A program made the position numbers and the translations under genes. Below are positions 17,643 through 26,672 of a stretch of 64,000 nt of DNA, piece after piece. The notes below the pieces were generated by a model. That model ran no database searches and was not told the origin of the DNA. It worked only from the letters and a program-made list of their open reading frames with translations. The DNA is from Paenibacillus castaneae (lineage in GTDB: Bacteria; Bacillota; Bacilli; Paenibacillales; Paenibacillaceae): the NCBI RefSeq assembly GCF_002884445.1, contig NZ_KZ614144.1:4260094-4324093 (forward strand). Direction: 5' to 3'. How positions within the stretch are numbered: position 1 is the stretch's first letter; every line of letters starts with the position of its first letter.

Positions 17643-18787
17643 AATTTATATTTCCTCATTAGCGGCACCCCGATTTTATTTAATATTGCGCCAAGAATTG
17701 TCCAGGCCCATCTTCTTCCAAGGGGCAGATGCTTTACATATACCGCACTATATTCTATAGCCGGCGCTGCGCCGCGAATTCGTTTGAAATGGGCTGCGCC
17801 CGAGCTAAGATGCAGCAGCTGCTCACGCTCAGCCGCTTCCTTCAGCACCATAGCCATCAGCATCCGATAAAGTCCAATTTCTTGAGGCAAGCTCGTGTTA
17901 TAGCCAACGAGAGGGACCGTAATCACATCGCCGCGAATAAAACAGCCGACAACGCCTTGCAATATACCATCCGAATCGCGCAAACCCATCATATGCAAAA
18001 GCTTATGCTCATGAGCATTGCGAATATACGCCTCCGTAAACTGAGGATTAAGAGCCGAATATTTATCGATATAGAGAAGCTTGTAAAGCTCTTCTATTCG
18101 TTTATAGTCATTCTGATTAATGTCAGCATGGGAAATACGGCTGTATGAAGAGCGAAGCAGAAGCTTCTGGTCCCAGCTGCTGTTTTGTTTTTTTAGATAA
18201 AGCGGGTTTCTGCCGTCAAAAAAATAAACCTGGCGGCTGGGCACCATCACATACCCCTGTTCAAGCAATTCCTTCATGAACGTCCCGTTCGTAACCTCAT
18301 TTAAAGAACGAAAAATAAGGGCATGATCGGGGAAACCCTCCACTAAACGGCTTGTTAGCTGTGGAAGCTGCTCCCCTTCTCGACCATCATAAAGATTTGT
18401 TGATAAGAGCCAGTTATTCAAATGGATATTGCGGTTGATTCTCGCAGCCTTTAATAGAGGAGCGATTGAAGAAATAATGGCGCGCAGCACGCCTCGAACC
18501 AGCTTCATATTAAATAAATAAAGCTCTTCCTCCGCGTAGCTGATATAGGTGGAATACGGAGAGCAAACATAGGAATTCGTATATTCCGTATCGTTCACTG
18601 TCATCGGCAGCAGCTGCCTTCCTGCTTGCAGCAAATAAAAGCTCGTGCGGACGTTGCGGAAATGGTTCTCTGTTCCATCCTGCATTAGTGGCAAAGCATA
18701 TGCCAATTCCATCTGGTGCTGTCCGCTTTGCTGCAGCTGAGCTAACAAGGGATGACTCGAGTCGAGCCAATCAATCATCGATCCCAT
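17639..18787 (-). CDS. FemAB/GNAT-like acyltransferase of the biosynthetic operon
   Basis: About 383 residues. The start is ambiguous: ATG 18787 sits 4 nt after GGGGAGG, and ATG 18778 overlaps the upstream stop as ATGA. No close family name is recognised. The C-terminal third has a GNAT-fold pattern (GILQGVVGCFIRGDVITVPL, then EIGLYRMLMAMVLKEAA and LHLSSGAAHFKRIRG), as in FemAB-like acyl- or aminoacyl-transferases. The middle has a Tyr/Leu-rich region with NEVTNGTFMKELLEQGY. Position between an ATP-grasp ligase and a Rieske oxygenase suggests acylation of a pathway intermediate. Confidence 0.6.
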   Translation of the reverse strand: MGSMIDWLDSSHPLLAQLQQSGQHQMELAYALPLMQDGTENHFRNVRTSFYLLQAGRQLLPMTVNDTEYTNSYVCSPYSTYISYAEEELYLFNMKLVRGVLRAIISSIAPLLKAARINRNIHLNNWLLSTNLYDGREGEQLPQLTSRLVEGFPDHALIFRSLNEVTNGTFMKELLEQGYVMVPSRQVYFFDGRNPLYLKKQNSSWDQKLLLRSSYSRISHADINQNDYKRIEELYKLLYIDKYSALNPQFTEAYIRNAHEHKLLHMMGLRDSDGILQGVVGCFIRGDVITVPLVGYNTSLPQEIGLYRMLMAMVLKEAAEREQLLHLSSGAAHFKRIRGAAPAIEYSAVYVKHLPLGRRWAWTILGAILNKIGVPLMRKYKL

Positions 18788-19935
18788 AAGTCCTCCCCAT
18801 TCCATTCGATATTTGCTGTAGCGGCATCCTTAAAGCTAATTCGCTTCGTGAAGCAATCATAAATCGTCTCAGCCAGGCTCTGGGCATGGAATAAAGGTAC
18901 AAGACGATCTTCACGGTCATAGAGAACATCCTTGGCATATTTCACATCTGCTGCCCAGCGACGTATTCCCTGGAAGCCATGATAGAGCGGATTAGCAAGC
19001 ATCGCATACGCAATCATTCTAGGCTTCGTCTTAGCTTCGGGATGAACTCCCGGATTGTGATCAACAACCGATTGTTCCATCATACGAGCCAGCATGTTCG
19101 GTGCCATCACATGCAGGCCGCTTGTCGTTCGGGGATTGCATTCCAGTACATACAACTGCCCGTCATTCCCTTGTATAAAATCAAACGCGATATGGCCGGT
19201 GAAATGGTGCTGATGCACAAACTGCTCCGCGAAGCGCTCCATTTCCATATGTCTGATGGGGTGAAAATAGTAACTGGACGCCTTCCCGAGACGATAAAGC
19301 GGCTCATAGCAGGAATGCGCCTGTATTCGTCCGTCCACCGCAATATGATAGCTGCAATATTCCTTCCCGGCTATATATTGCTGAGCGATCCATTGGTCAT
19401 GCTCAGAAGGTTCAATTCTGGCCAGCTTGTCAGCGGCTGGAGCAATCAACGTGCGAGCTCCGAAACGGGAATAGATCGGCTTAAATACATAATGCTCGCT
19501 CTTCTGAGGGAGCAATTGCAAATCTTCCGCTGACCTCAGTAAGGTCGTCGGTGGTGTTCGAACGGAGCAATGCTCGGTTAAAAGCGAGAATTCCCACTTG
19601 TTGTGAAGCTTGCTTAGCTTCTCAAAGCTGTCGCAGAACACTCGGCAATATTTATTCAGAATGTGTGCGCCTTTGGCAATATAAAATATTTCCTCGCAGC
19701 TCGGGATAAGAATATCGATGCGGAATTTTTGAATAATCGCTATCAAGCTATCTATAAATAATCGATATTGATCTCTCGGGGAGGGAATCGTAAAGTTTCT
19801 TGTCACTGCATTTGATGCTTTGCAAACAGGGTATTTTACACAATCAGCTGTATACACATCGAACCCCGCACGTTTAAGCTGCCTCGCCATATCCAGAGCG
19901 GTATAGGATCGACTTCCCGTTATAAGCAGCTTCAT
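18775..19935 (-). CDS. ATP-grasp ligase A of the biosynthetic operon
   Basis: 386 residues. N-terminal Rossmann-like pre-ATP-grasp domain (LLITGSRSYTALDMARQL), then ILIPSCEEIFYIA, the ATP-grasp lysine region YVFKPIYSRFGARTLI, and the metal/nucleotide loop YVLECNPRTTSGLHVM (Glu/Asn ligands). Such enzymes activate a carboxylate as an acyl phosphate and join it to an amine or thiol. It is similar along its whole length to ligase B at 23105, so the pair arose by duplication. The ATG overlaps the adenylating-enzyme stop by 4 nt (ATGA). Confidence 0.88.
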   Translation of the reverse strand: MKLLITGSRSYTALDMARQLKRAGFDVYTADCVKYPVCKASNAVTRNFTIPSPRDQYRLFIDSLIAIIQKFRIDILIPSCEEIFYIAKGAHILNKYCRVFCDSFEKLSKLHNKWEFSLLTEHCSVRTPPTTLLRSAEDLQLLPQKSEHYVFKPIYSRFGARTLIAPAADKLARIEPSEHDQWIAQQYIAGKEYCSYHIAVDGRIQAHSCYEPLYRLGKASSYYFHPIRHMEMERFAEQFVHQHHFTGHIAFDFIQGNDGQLYVLECNPRTTSGLHVMAPNMLARMMEQSVVDHNPGVHPEAKTKPRMIAYAMLANPLYHGFQGIRRWAADVKYAKDVLYDREDRLVPLFHAQSLAETIYDCFTKRISFKDAATANIEWNGEDLWDR

Positions 19936-21257
19936 CCGCCGGACTCCACCGCATACCGGCGTTCAATTCGGCGCAGCTTCTGCAGTCCTGACTGAGACCG
20001 GTATGGAACGAAGCGAACATGCGCCGCTTTACATTGTATTTCCGCAAACAAGCTCCGCAGCTGGCCTGTTAGCGCATCCTTTACAGATTCTTCCTCTCCG
20101 TCAATTCGGAGAGCGGCAACGAGCTCAGTCTCTGACAGCTGGACGATCTTATATTCCAGAATCCGGTCAGATGACATCATAACCGCTCTACGGATAAAAT
20201 CAGGAAAAATCGGAATACGATGGTTCGTCTGATCGTGCAGCCCGAAGAACAAATCATCCATGCGTCCCCCTACCGATTCAATAGCAGTAAAAACAGAGCC
20301 GCAAGGACAAGGCTTCTCACTCTCCGTGAGCATATCATTTAAACGGTATCGTATAATCGGCTGGGTCAGCCTTGAGAAGTCCGTAATGATCGGCGTAAAA
20401 ATACGTCGTGTGGCATCGATATACTCACGCTGAATGACGAGAATGTCTTCATTTAAATGAAGCGTCCCATGCTCGCAAGAAGCTGCCAGAAAACCTTCCG
20501 TGCATTGATAAACCTGATGCAGCGATGTCTGAAAAGCTTCTTCTATATAGCGCTTATCGATGGGCTCCAGCACCTCCGCCACAGATATGACTTTGATGGG
20601 AGCTATTAACAAAGTCCCCTGCAGCTTAGCTTCCGACAAGAAGCGAAGCATAGAGGGAGGAGCTACAAGAATGGTCGGTTGCAGCAGGTTTAATTTCTCG
20701 ATTTGCTCCTGCAGCGGCTTGATCATGTCATAGAATTGGAATTGAAGCCGCCTGGAATGAACGGTCTGATACAGATTGCTGTCCGCTCTTAAGAAGAAAG
20801 CAATCCGATGTTTGGATAATAGCGAGCCCGGCAGCACCTTCGCCAAAACCGTACCCGCCCATGCTGCTCTCTCCTCCTCGCTTACAAGGAATATGCCGCG
20901 ATTTCCGGAAGTACCGGACGAGAGCCCAACAGTAACGCCTTTCAACTGAGAGGAGAAGTCCCGTTCACGTTCCGCGCGAATAGCTATCTCGAACGCTTCT
21001 TTTTTCGTTATGCCCGCCGTATTCAGAAGATCAAATTGCTCCATCATGATCGCCTTGTTGGTTGTCTTCCAAATTCGCCAATTGTCCAAGGGCAAATCCT
21101 TATAATATTGCCCGTAAAACTTCGACTTTCTTCGAATGCCCTTCAGAAATGACTTCACCTTAAGCTGCTGCCAAGCCTCCAGCTCTTCTCTGCTTCTCCA
21201 TCGATTTCTGCGGTACTTTGCCAGTCCATAATGCATGAGAAGCTTTATTACTCTCAT
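19932..21257 (-). CDS. F390 synthetase-related adenylate-forming enzyme
   Basis: 441 residues from ATG 21257, which overlaps the upstream TGA as TGATG. The phosphate-binding loop is GLSSGTSGNRGIF, followed by YQCTEGFLA (adenine site), PIIRYRLNDML (ribose Asp) and VGGRMDD, the phenylacetate-CoA-ligase/PaaK-type pattern. A Cys pair (KPCPCGS) is present as in PaaK-like proteins. Members activate a carboxylic acid as an acyl-AMP; this branch is usually named F390-synthetase-related. In context it may activate the acid made by the ketoacyl synthase and reductase. The final acceptor is unknown. Confidence 0.85.
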   Translation of the reverse strand: MRVIKLLMHYGLAKYRRNRWRSREELEAWQQLKVKSFLKGIRRKSKFYGQYYKDLPLDNWRIWKTTNKAIMMEQFDLLNTAGITKKEAFEIAIRAERERDFSSQLKGVTVGLSSGTSGNRGIFLVSEEERAAWAGTVLAKVLPGSLLSKHRIAFFLRADSNLYQTVHSRRLQFQFYDMIKPLQEQIEKLNLLQPTILVAPPSMLRFLSEAKLQGTLLIAPIKVISVAEVLEPIDKRYIEEAFQTSLHQVYQCTEGFLAASCEHGTLHLNEDILVIQREYIDATRRIFTPIITDFSRLTQPIIRYRLNDMLTESEKPCPCGSVFTAIESVGGRMDDLFFGLHDQTNHRIPIFPDFIRRAVMMSSDRILEYKIVQLSETELVAALRIDGEEESVKDALTGQLRSLFAEIQCKAAHVRFVPYRSQSGLQKLRRIERRYAVESGG

Positions 21258-22111
21258 CAACGATCACCCTCTGTTGGATCTAGTCGACTTCCGCACATTC
21301 GCCAAGCCTCCTCGCAATGCGTAAATAGCATAGGCAGCTCGGGATTCAATCGATTCAGCTCTACTAAACGGCTGAAGGTTTCCTTATATTGCTTGGCATG
21401 GTCAAACACAAGAAAGGCCAGCGGATGCGGCAGGCGATTCTCCTTCACTGCACGGGCTGACCAGCATGCATCCGCTCCCAGCAGAATGTGGTTTTCACTT
21501 TCATCTTGCATAATAACGCCGAACTGATGCAGGGCATGCCCTGACAGCTCCAAAGCAATGAGCTTCCCATCGCCTAGCAGATCGAAACCGTTCTTGAAGG
21601 GTGCAAAGCTGGCGTGCAGTGCCACGACTTGCGCATCCTCGATCCACCTAACTCTTGCTTCAAAGCCAGACGGAATGAGCTCTGGCAGAAAGGCACGCTT
21701 CACAGCCGCAAACCCTTTAAGCGGCTTGATTGATTGATAACCAGCCCGTGAACAAATGAATTCCGCATTAGGGAAATCATTCAGACCGCAAATATGGTCG
21801 GCATGAAAATGTGAAATAAAAACCATTCGAACTTCTGAAGGCGAGAAGCCTGCTGCCTTGACATGCTGAGCCGCCGAACGTTCATGACGGATGCTGACTG
21901 GCGTAATCCAACGATACAAACGATATGGAAAACGTCGTGTCGCTTCATAGAATTGCTCTGAATAGCCGGTATCAAACAAAATCAAGCCCAGCTCGGGATG
22001 CTCGATCATTGCAAAAATACCAGGAAAGGAGATATTTCCCCATCTTCCTCCCCGGATCGAAAGGGCCTCCAATTGCTTGCAATGCCCTGTACTAAAGAGT
22101 GAAATGTTCAA
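21257..22111 (-). CDS. Metallo-beta-lactamase-fold hydrolase of the biosynthetic operon
   Basis: About 284 residues from TTG 22111, which overlaps the upstream stop as TTGA; an ATG at 22144 is also in frame. Zinc motifs: ISHFHADH (the HxHxDH box), a His in LELSGHALHQFG, LLGADACW (bridging Asp) and a C-terminal LFTHCEE. LILFDTGYSEQF matches the strand before the metal site. The lactonase-like MBL subgroup fits hydrolysis of an ester, thioester or lactone. Its place between the reductase and the adenylating enzyme suggests editing, release or ring opening of an intermediate. Confidence 0.88.
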   Translation of the reverse strand: MNISLFSTGHCKQLEALSIRGGRWGNISFPGIFAMIEHPELGLILFDTGYSEQFYEATRRFPYRLYRWITPVSIRHERSAAQHVKAAGFSPSEVRMVFISHFHADHICGLNDFPNAEFICSRAGYQSIKPLKGFAAVKRAFLPELIPSGFEARVRWIEDAQVVALHASFAPFKNGFDLLGDGKLIALELSGHALHQFGVIMQDESENHILLGADACWSARAVKENRLPHPLAFLVFDHAKQYKETFSRLVELNRLNPELPMLFTHCEEAWRMCGSRLDPTEGDR

Positions 22112-23103
22112 TGTATCGTTTCCTGCTCCTTCCACCACTGGCAAAAGCGCTGTATGCCTTCGTCAATCGTAACAATTGGCCGATAGCCAAGCTCTCGTTC
22201 GGCCCTTGATATATCCAGCGTTTGGCTGTATGCGAGTATCCCTACCGTATATCTAGTCATAAGCGGCTCTTTTTTCACCCATGGCAGCTTTGCTACAGAC
22301 TCCATCAAAGCGGCAGCGGCAAAGCCAACGGGATAGGCAATCGATTTGTAATGGAAAGGCGTATCAAGCCGCTCAAACAATCGCGATAATAGATCAAACA
22401 GCTGTACTGGCTCGCCATTCGTAATGTTATATTTTTGTCCCAAGGTGCTGCTATCCGCACGCAAGCAGCATAGGAGCGCTTCTGTTACGTTATCGATGTA
22501 CGTAACGTCGATCAGTGCGCGTCCGCCTCCAAAAACCGGCAAGAAACGTTGTTCATTTGCCCTCATTAAACGTGGGAAAATCGCTGTATCCCCAGGCCCA
22601 AACAGCGCGCGCGGACGAATCGTCACGACAGGCAGTCCCGCCTCGAATGCCCGATCAATTTCCGCCTCCGCCAACCGTTTCGTAGCCGCATAGCGATTAA
22701 CGCCACGCTTTGGAAGTTGCTCATCCTCTGTTATTAACAAGCGATCGCGGTAATCGAAATAAATCGAAGGAGTGGAAACATAAATGAGCTTCTTTACCCC
22801 GTATTTGAAGCATCCCTCAATCACCTGCCGTGTTCCAACAACATTAGACTCAAAAAAATCTCTATAAGCTCCCCAAGGCGATGACAGTGCTCCGCAATGA
22901 AAAACAAAATCGTGGTCCTTTATCGCCTCTGCCAAGTCGGGCGATGACAAGTCGAGACGCAGAAACCGCGCGCCCTTGTCTGCCAGCAGTTTACCTTCTC
23001 TTTCATTTCGGCCGACAGCCGTAACCTCATGCCCTTCCGCCAACAAGCGGCCGCTCAAGTTTTTACCTAGAAATCCGGTTGCACCCGTAATAAGCGCCTT
23101 CAT
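22108..23103 (-). CDS. NAD(P)-dependent epimerase/reductase (extended SDR, 3-beta-HSD/OleD-like)
   Basis: 331 residues from ATG 23103, one base after the upstream TAA. The extended SDR motif GATGFLGKNL is at residues 7-16, and the catalytic YAATK motif (Tyr/Lys) is in RGVNRYAATKRLAEAE. VVTIRPRALFGPGD and FGGGRALIDVTYIDNVTEAL are typical of the 3-beta-HSD/OleD-like group, which reduces beta-keto acids. Beside a ketoacyl synthase III this suggests beta-ketoacid to beta-hydroxyacid reduction; a sugar epimerase role is less likely here. Confidence 0.9.
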   Translation of the reverse strand: MKALITGATGFLGKNLSGRLLAEGHEVTAVGRNEREGKLLADKGARFLRLDLSSPDLAEAIKDHDFVFHCGALSSPWGAYRDFFESNVVGTRQVIEGCFKYGVKKLIYVSTPSIYFDYRDRLLITEDEQLPKRGVNRYAATKRLAEAEIDRAFEAGLPVVTIRPRALFGPGDTAIFPRLMRANEQRFLPVFGGGRALIDVTYIDNVTEALLCCLRADSSTLGQKYNITNGEPVQLFDLLSRLFERLDTPFHYKSIAYPVGFAAAALMESVAKLPWVKKEPLMTRYTVGILAYSQTLDISRAERELGYRPIVTIDEGIQRFCQWWKEQETIH

Positions 23104-23104
23104 A

Positions 23105-24274
23105 TTAACCATTCCATTCAATATCATGTGTGGAGAATGCTTTAATCGTTTTTCGCGCTTTGCGTGCTTTCCGCCATAAATCGAACATCACATAGCCCTG
23201 CGCTAGAAATGGCTTCGGGTCCTTCCACTGAAAAATAACATCCTTGCCGCTTGCCATCGAGACAAGCCAGTGCCCAAAGCCTCGCAGCGACTTTCGCTGC
23301 TTAATCCCATAATAGAGCATGGCTGACGAAATCATCTTCGGCTTAGCTTCGCTCGGAATAATCATCCCAGCATCTGCATCCCATAGCGCTTGGTCAATCT
23401 TATCCTTCTCGCAAAATAAATGAAGCCCGCTCGTTGCTCTTGGATTGCATTCCAGCGGATTGATCTCACCGCCCTCATCGATAATGAAATCAAATGCGAT
23501 CTGTCCCGTAAAGCCGATATGATGGACAAATGCTTGAACCCACTTAAGAAGCTCAGGATGACCGCATGGCTTAAAATAAATACTTGCCCCCATTCCTGCG
23601 GTGAAATCGACCTCGTAATCTGTGTATGCGTATACTTTTCCTTGTTGTGCAATCGCGTATGTGCAATATTCCCGTCCCTTTACGAATTGCTGAGCAACCC
23701 ACGGATACTCCTTCGATAGGAATAAGGCCGGTGGAAGCTCACGAGCCTCATATACGCGGGTGTAGCTTGCAAATCTGGAATACACAGGCTTGAGCACCCA
23801 CTTCGCGTCAGACGAAGCGTTATGCAGCAGTTCTAAGTCATTCTGGGACTGCAGCAATATGGTTTCCGGAGCATGCAAGCCAGCCGCACCAACCAGCCCA
23901 ATGAATGCCCACTTATTATGGAGCATAATGAGCTTTTCGGGATCATCTGTAAACACTTTGCAGCCCGCAATGCTGTTTTTTATTTGGGATATATAATAAA
24001 TTTCTTCACAGGTGGGCACGAGCAGCTCGATATGATGGGCTTGAACGATTTCTTTGATTCGAGCTACAAAAGCTTGCTCGTTCTCCCTCGGACTGGGAAG
24101 CTTATAGAATCGGCTTATACAATTGGAGAACCGGATAAGCGGATTAGCCAAGCTGTCGGCCGCATAAACCGTATGTCCAAGCGCCGATAGCTGCCTTGCC
24201 AGCTCCAATGCGGCTGGAGCTCTGCCGCCTGTTATTAAAACTGCCTGATTGCCAGTTGATTCATTAATATTCAA
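23105..24274 (-). CDS. ATP-grasp ligase B of the biosynthetic operon
   Basis: About 389 residues from TTG 24274, preceded by AGGTGGG; a GTG at 24286 lacks a ribosome site. Same domain order as ligase A: VLITGGRAPAALELARQL, LLVPTCEEIYYISQ, WVLKPVYSRFASYTRVY (Lys), GQIAFDFI and NPLECNPRATSGLHLF. It forms acyl phosphate intermediates for amide or ester ligation in the cytoplasm. It overlaps the end of the ketoacyl synthase gene. Having two related ligases predicts two successive couplings or two different nucleophiles. Confidence 0.87.
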   Translation of the reverse strand: MNINESTGNQAVLITGGRAPAALELARQLSALGHTVYAADSLANPLIRFSNCISRFYKLPSPRENEQAFVARIKEIVQAHHIELLVPTCEEIYYISQIKNSIAGCKVFTDDPEKLIMLHNKWAFIGLVGAAGLHAPETILLQSQNDLELLHNASSDAKWVLKPVYSRFASYTRVYEARELPPALFLSKEYPWVAQQFVKGREYCTYAIAQQGKVYAYTDYEVDFTAGMGASIYFKPCGHPELLKWVQAFVHHIGFTGQIAFDFIIDEGGEINPLECNPRATSGLHLFCEKDKIDQALWDADAGMIIPSEAKPKMISSAMLYYGIKQRKSLRGFGHWLVSMASGKDVIFQWKDPKPFLAQGYVMFDLWRKARKARKTIKAFSTHDIEWNG

Positions 24275-25262
24275 GAACCATCCCACCTAAAGATACGCCT
24301 GCGGATATACCGACTAATGCAAGGTAATCCCCTCGCTTGAGACGGCCTTGATGAATGGCTTCATGAAGACCCATTGGCAAGGAGGCGGCTATCGTATTCC
24401 CATGATTTTCGATTATATTCATAAATTGCGAGTCAGATATTTCCAATTTCTTCTGCAGCAGACGCATGGCCATCGCACTTCCCTGATGAGGAATGACCAG
24501 CTTCATCCCGGACATTTGAGCGCCTGCATCGGCAAACAAACGATTAAGAAACTCAGGCAGCAGCTTGGATGTTTTCCTAAATAAGGCTTCCCCCTGCATT
24601 TGAAAGAGGTACTCGTCGGCATTGCTCCTGCCATACTGCGTAGACGGCAGCTTGGAGCCGCCACCCCGCACCTCGGAAAGTGAATGGCCCGATCCATAGG
24701 TTTCGATGCGCGAGGCTAGAATCCTCGAATGCTCGTCATCTGTGGATTTGCCAATAATGACTGCCGCAGCGCCATCTCCGAATAGAATGGAGCTTTCGGG
24801 ATCTTTATAATTTAAGCCAACAGATGCTATCTCAGGAGCAACGATCAATACTCTCCTGTATCTTCCGCTGTCTACCAAATACGAAATCAAATCGAAGCCA
24901 GCCAGAAACGAAAGACAGGTCGAGTTGACATCAAAGCAAGGTACACCTGATTCCCCTTGATTCATTTCCATTTGAATAATAGCTGCCGTACACGGAATGG
25001 GCTGCTCCGGAATTGAATTCGTACAAATGATGCAATCTATATCCCGAAAGGAAAGCCTCGCATCAAGAAGCGCTGCAATTGCCGCCTTTGCCCCCATTTG
25101 AGATACCGTCTCGCCATCCGCATAATGCCTAATTCGAACACCGGATTTTTTAAAAACCCAGCCTTTTCGTTTTCCTAGCTGCTCATCAAGCTGCTCCGCA
25201 GTTACTTGTCTGCTCGGCAAATATTTTCCGGTACCTAAAATTTTAGTTCGTCTAGTTTGCAT
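24264..25262 (-). CDS. 3-oxoacyl-ACP synthase III family protein (FabH/OleA-like)
   Basis: 332 residues. The thiolase-fold catalytic triad is present: Cys116 in VNSTCLSFLAG, His in IPHQGSAMA and Asn in ENHGNTIAASLP. ILFGDGAAAVIIG is the usual substrate-gate region. It would condense an acyl-CoA or acyl-ACP with a second acyl unit. It is not beside fab genes and heads the eight-gene operon, so a secondary-metabolite role is more likely than housekeeping FabH. With the OleD-like reductase it recalls OleA-type head-to-head condensation, which sequence alone cannot prove. Confidence 0.9.
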   Translation of the reverse strand: MQTRRTKILGTGKYLPSRQVTAEQLDEQLGKRKGWVFKKSGVRIRHYADGETVSQMGAKAAIAALLDARLSFRDIDCIICTNSIPEQPIPCTAAIIQMEMNQGESGVPCFDVNSTCLSFLAGFDLISYLVDSGRYRRVLIVAPEIASVGLNYKDPESSILFGDGAAAVIIGKSTDDEHSRILASRIETYGSGHSLSEVRGGGSKLPSTQYGRSNADEYLFQMQGEALFRKTSKLLPEFLNRLFADAGAQMSGMKLVIPHQGSAMAMRLLQKKLEISDSQFMNIIENHGNTIAASLPMGLHEAIHQGRLKRGDYLALVGISAGVSLGGMVLEY

Positions 25263-25432
25263 GAGTCACCAGCCAATTTTCGCTAATTTTCAACTTATAT
25301 TAATTGATCTAGCTTTCCATATAGAAGTACTATCTTTTTCAAGGGCTTTGTTAGTGATATACAAAAAAAAGCATCTGCCTGTTTGCTGCAAAAGCTCTTC
25401 ATATTCATTTGAAATTATGAACCGAACTAGCG

Positions 25433-25702
25433 TCAGAGAGCTTGTTGCAATAAGGCAGATTTGGTCTGCAATGCGTATTTTATCGTAATTTGCTTCGTTT
25501 TTTGTTTCTGCAGCTGCTCATGATCAAGAAAGAAGGTCTCGTCGTTCAGCAAGTGAAATAAGGCTTGTTTGGCCGCTTGTGCAGCTAAAGCTTCATCTTC
25601 AAGCAAGAAATAAGCCATTTGGTAACAGTAGACCTCATACTGTTTAAGAACTGCTGCCTTTCGCTGCAGCTCTTGCTTCCTGCTTATTGTCGTCTCCACC
25701 AT
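25433..25702 (-). CDS. Small protein resembling sigma-70 region 2
   Basis: 89 residues with GGAAGGTGAG before ATG 25702. Residues about 20-52 (YEVYCYQMAYFLLEDEALAAQAAKQALFHLL) resemble the first helices of sigma-factor region 2 (ECF type), but the -10 recognition helix and region 4 are missing. The rest is Lys/Gln-rich. It is 170 bp upstream of the ketoacyl synthase gene on the same strand. It may be a regulator, a remnant of a sigma factor, or unrelated; function unknown. Confidence 0.6.
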   Translation of the reverse strand: MVETTISRKQELQRKAAVLKQYEVYCYQMAYFLLEDEALAAQAAKQALFHLLNDETFFLDHEQLQKQKTKQITIKYALQTKSALLQQAL

Positions 25703-25824
25703 ACATACTCACCTTCCTACTATCCTTACTCCACTATACAGTAGGATAATTCATCCACATAGTACTATATTTCCTTAGTACCTTATAAACTTAGGAACGG
25801 TATTTAGACATTAGTCTACAAAAT

Positions 25825-25854
25825 TTGCATTAGACTGCTGACTACAACTACAAT
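25825..25854 (+). promoter_or_regulatory. Candidate promoter for the TerB-like gene
   Basis: TTGCAT (25825-25830), an 18-bp spacer and TACAAT (25849-25854) lie 42 bp before the start codon. Confidence 0.45.
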
Positions 25855-25895
25855 AGAGATTATGAGATCATATCTACTTTAGGAGGGCAATAAGC

Positions 25896-26342
25896 ATGAG
25901 TACATTTAAAACTTGGCTGCAAAACAGCAAGCAAGGATTAACGGATCAGGTCAAAAAATTCAAGAACAAAGACTTTATGGATGCAGTAGTTGCCGGTTGC
26001 GCAATAGTGGCGGGTGCCGACGGATCGATCGACTCAAGCGAAAAGCAAAAAATGGTCGGCTACATAAGCAGAAGCGAAGAATTGAAAGTTTTTGATATCT
26101 CAGATGTCATCAATCGGTTCAATCATTATGTAGGAAATATCGAGTTCGATGCCATGATTGGTAAACAGGAAGCATTGAAAACTATTGCGAAATTTCACAG
26201 CAAGCCCGAAATCGGCCGTGTTATTGTAGGTGTATGCTGTGCAATCGGGGCAGCTGACGGCGATTTTGACCCAACTGAAAGAGCAGCCGTAAGCGAAATC
26301 TGCAATACTCTAGGGCTAAACCCAAGCGAATTCAACATATAA
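25896..26342 (+). CDS. TerB family tellurite-resistance-like protein
   Basis: 148 residues, with AGGAGGGCAATAAGC before ATG 25896. The TerB fold appears as two related halves: VAGADGSIDSSEKQKM (about 40-53) and IGAADGDFDPTERAAV (about 117-132), each with Asp-rich metal-binding loops. TerB-like proteins bind divalent metal near the membrane face and belong to stress systems; this is the short, stand-alone form similar to TerB of ter operons. No other ter genes are here. A GACCTCAT/ATGAGGTC hairpin at 26372-26399 may end transcription. Confidence 0.88.
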   Translation: MSTFKTWLQNSKQGLTDQVKKFKNKDFMDAVVAGCAIVAGADGSIDSSEKQKMVGYISRSEELKVFDISDVINRFNHYVGNIEFDAMIGKQEALKTIAKFHSKPEIGRVIVGVCCAIGAADGDFDPTERAAVSEICNTLGLNPSEFNI

Positions 26343-26413
26343 TACATGATATGCATAACTGGAAACATACCGACCTCATCGCTCACAGGCAATGAGGTCA
26401 AGCTTCGCTCTCT

Positions 26414-26672
26414 CCCCTATTCCCTTGCACGCTGCCACGTACTTACCATCATAACGTACAATTCCTCAAGCGAGATTGATATGGCTGATTGAGCGATATT
26501 GACGGGCGCTTGCACCATGCCTTTATTCATTCTCATCAACCATTTTTTCAAACCGCTCTGCTGAGACATAAAATGATCTGTATCTTCCAGCTTCAATCCG
26601 ATAAACTTCTGCCCCATAAACTCATAGATCGAAATTTCCTGTATATCTGTCCAGTTCAGCTTGCCGCCGCCT
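26414..26672 (-). pseudogene. 5'-truncated remnant of a STM3941-like membrane-associated protein
   Basis: On the minus strand a frame open from about 26672 reads LNWTDIQEISIYEFMGQKFI, then LKLEDTDHFMSQQSGLKKWL, ending in SLEELYVMMVSTWQRARE. This looks like the C-terminal half of STM3941-type proteins (about 180 residues, PH-like). Upstream of it the frame hits a stop and the expected N-terminal hydrophobic part is not intact; the first ATG (26617) has no ribosome site. A decayed gene is the best reading; family assignment is from memory of the pattern. Confidence 0.45.

Noticed and set aside
19107..19533. Frames on both strands within the ATP-grasp gene
   Set aside because: Shadows of a gene with intact ATP-grasp motifs and translational coupling.
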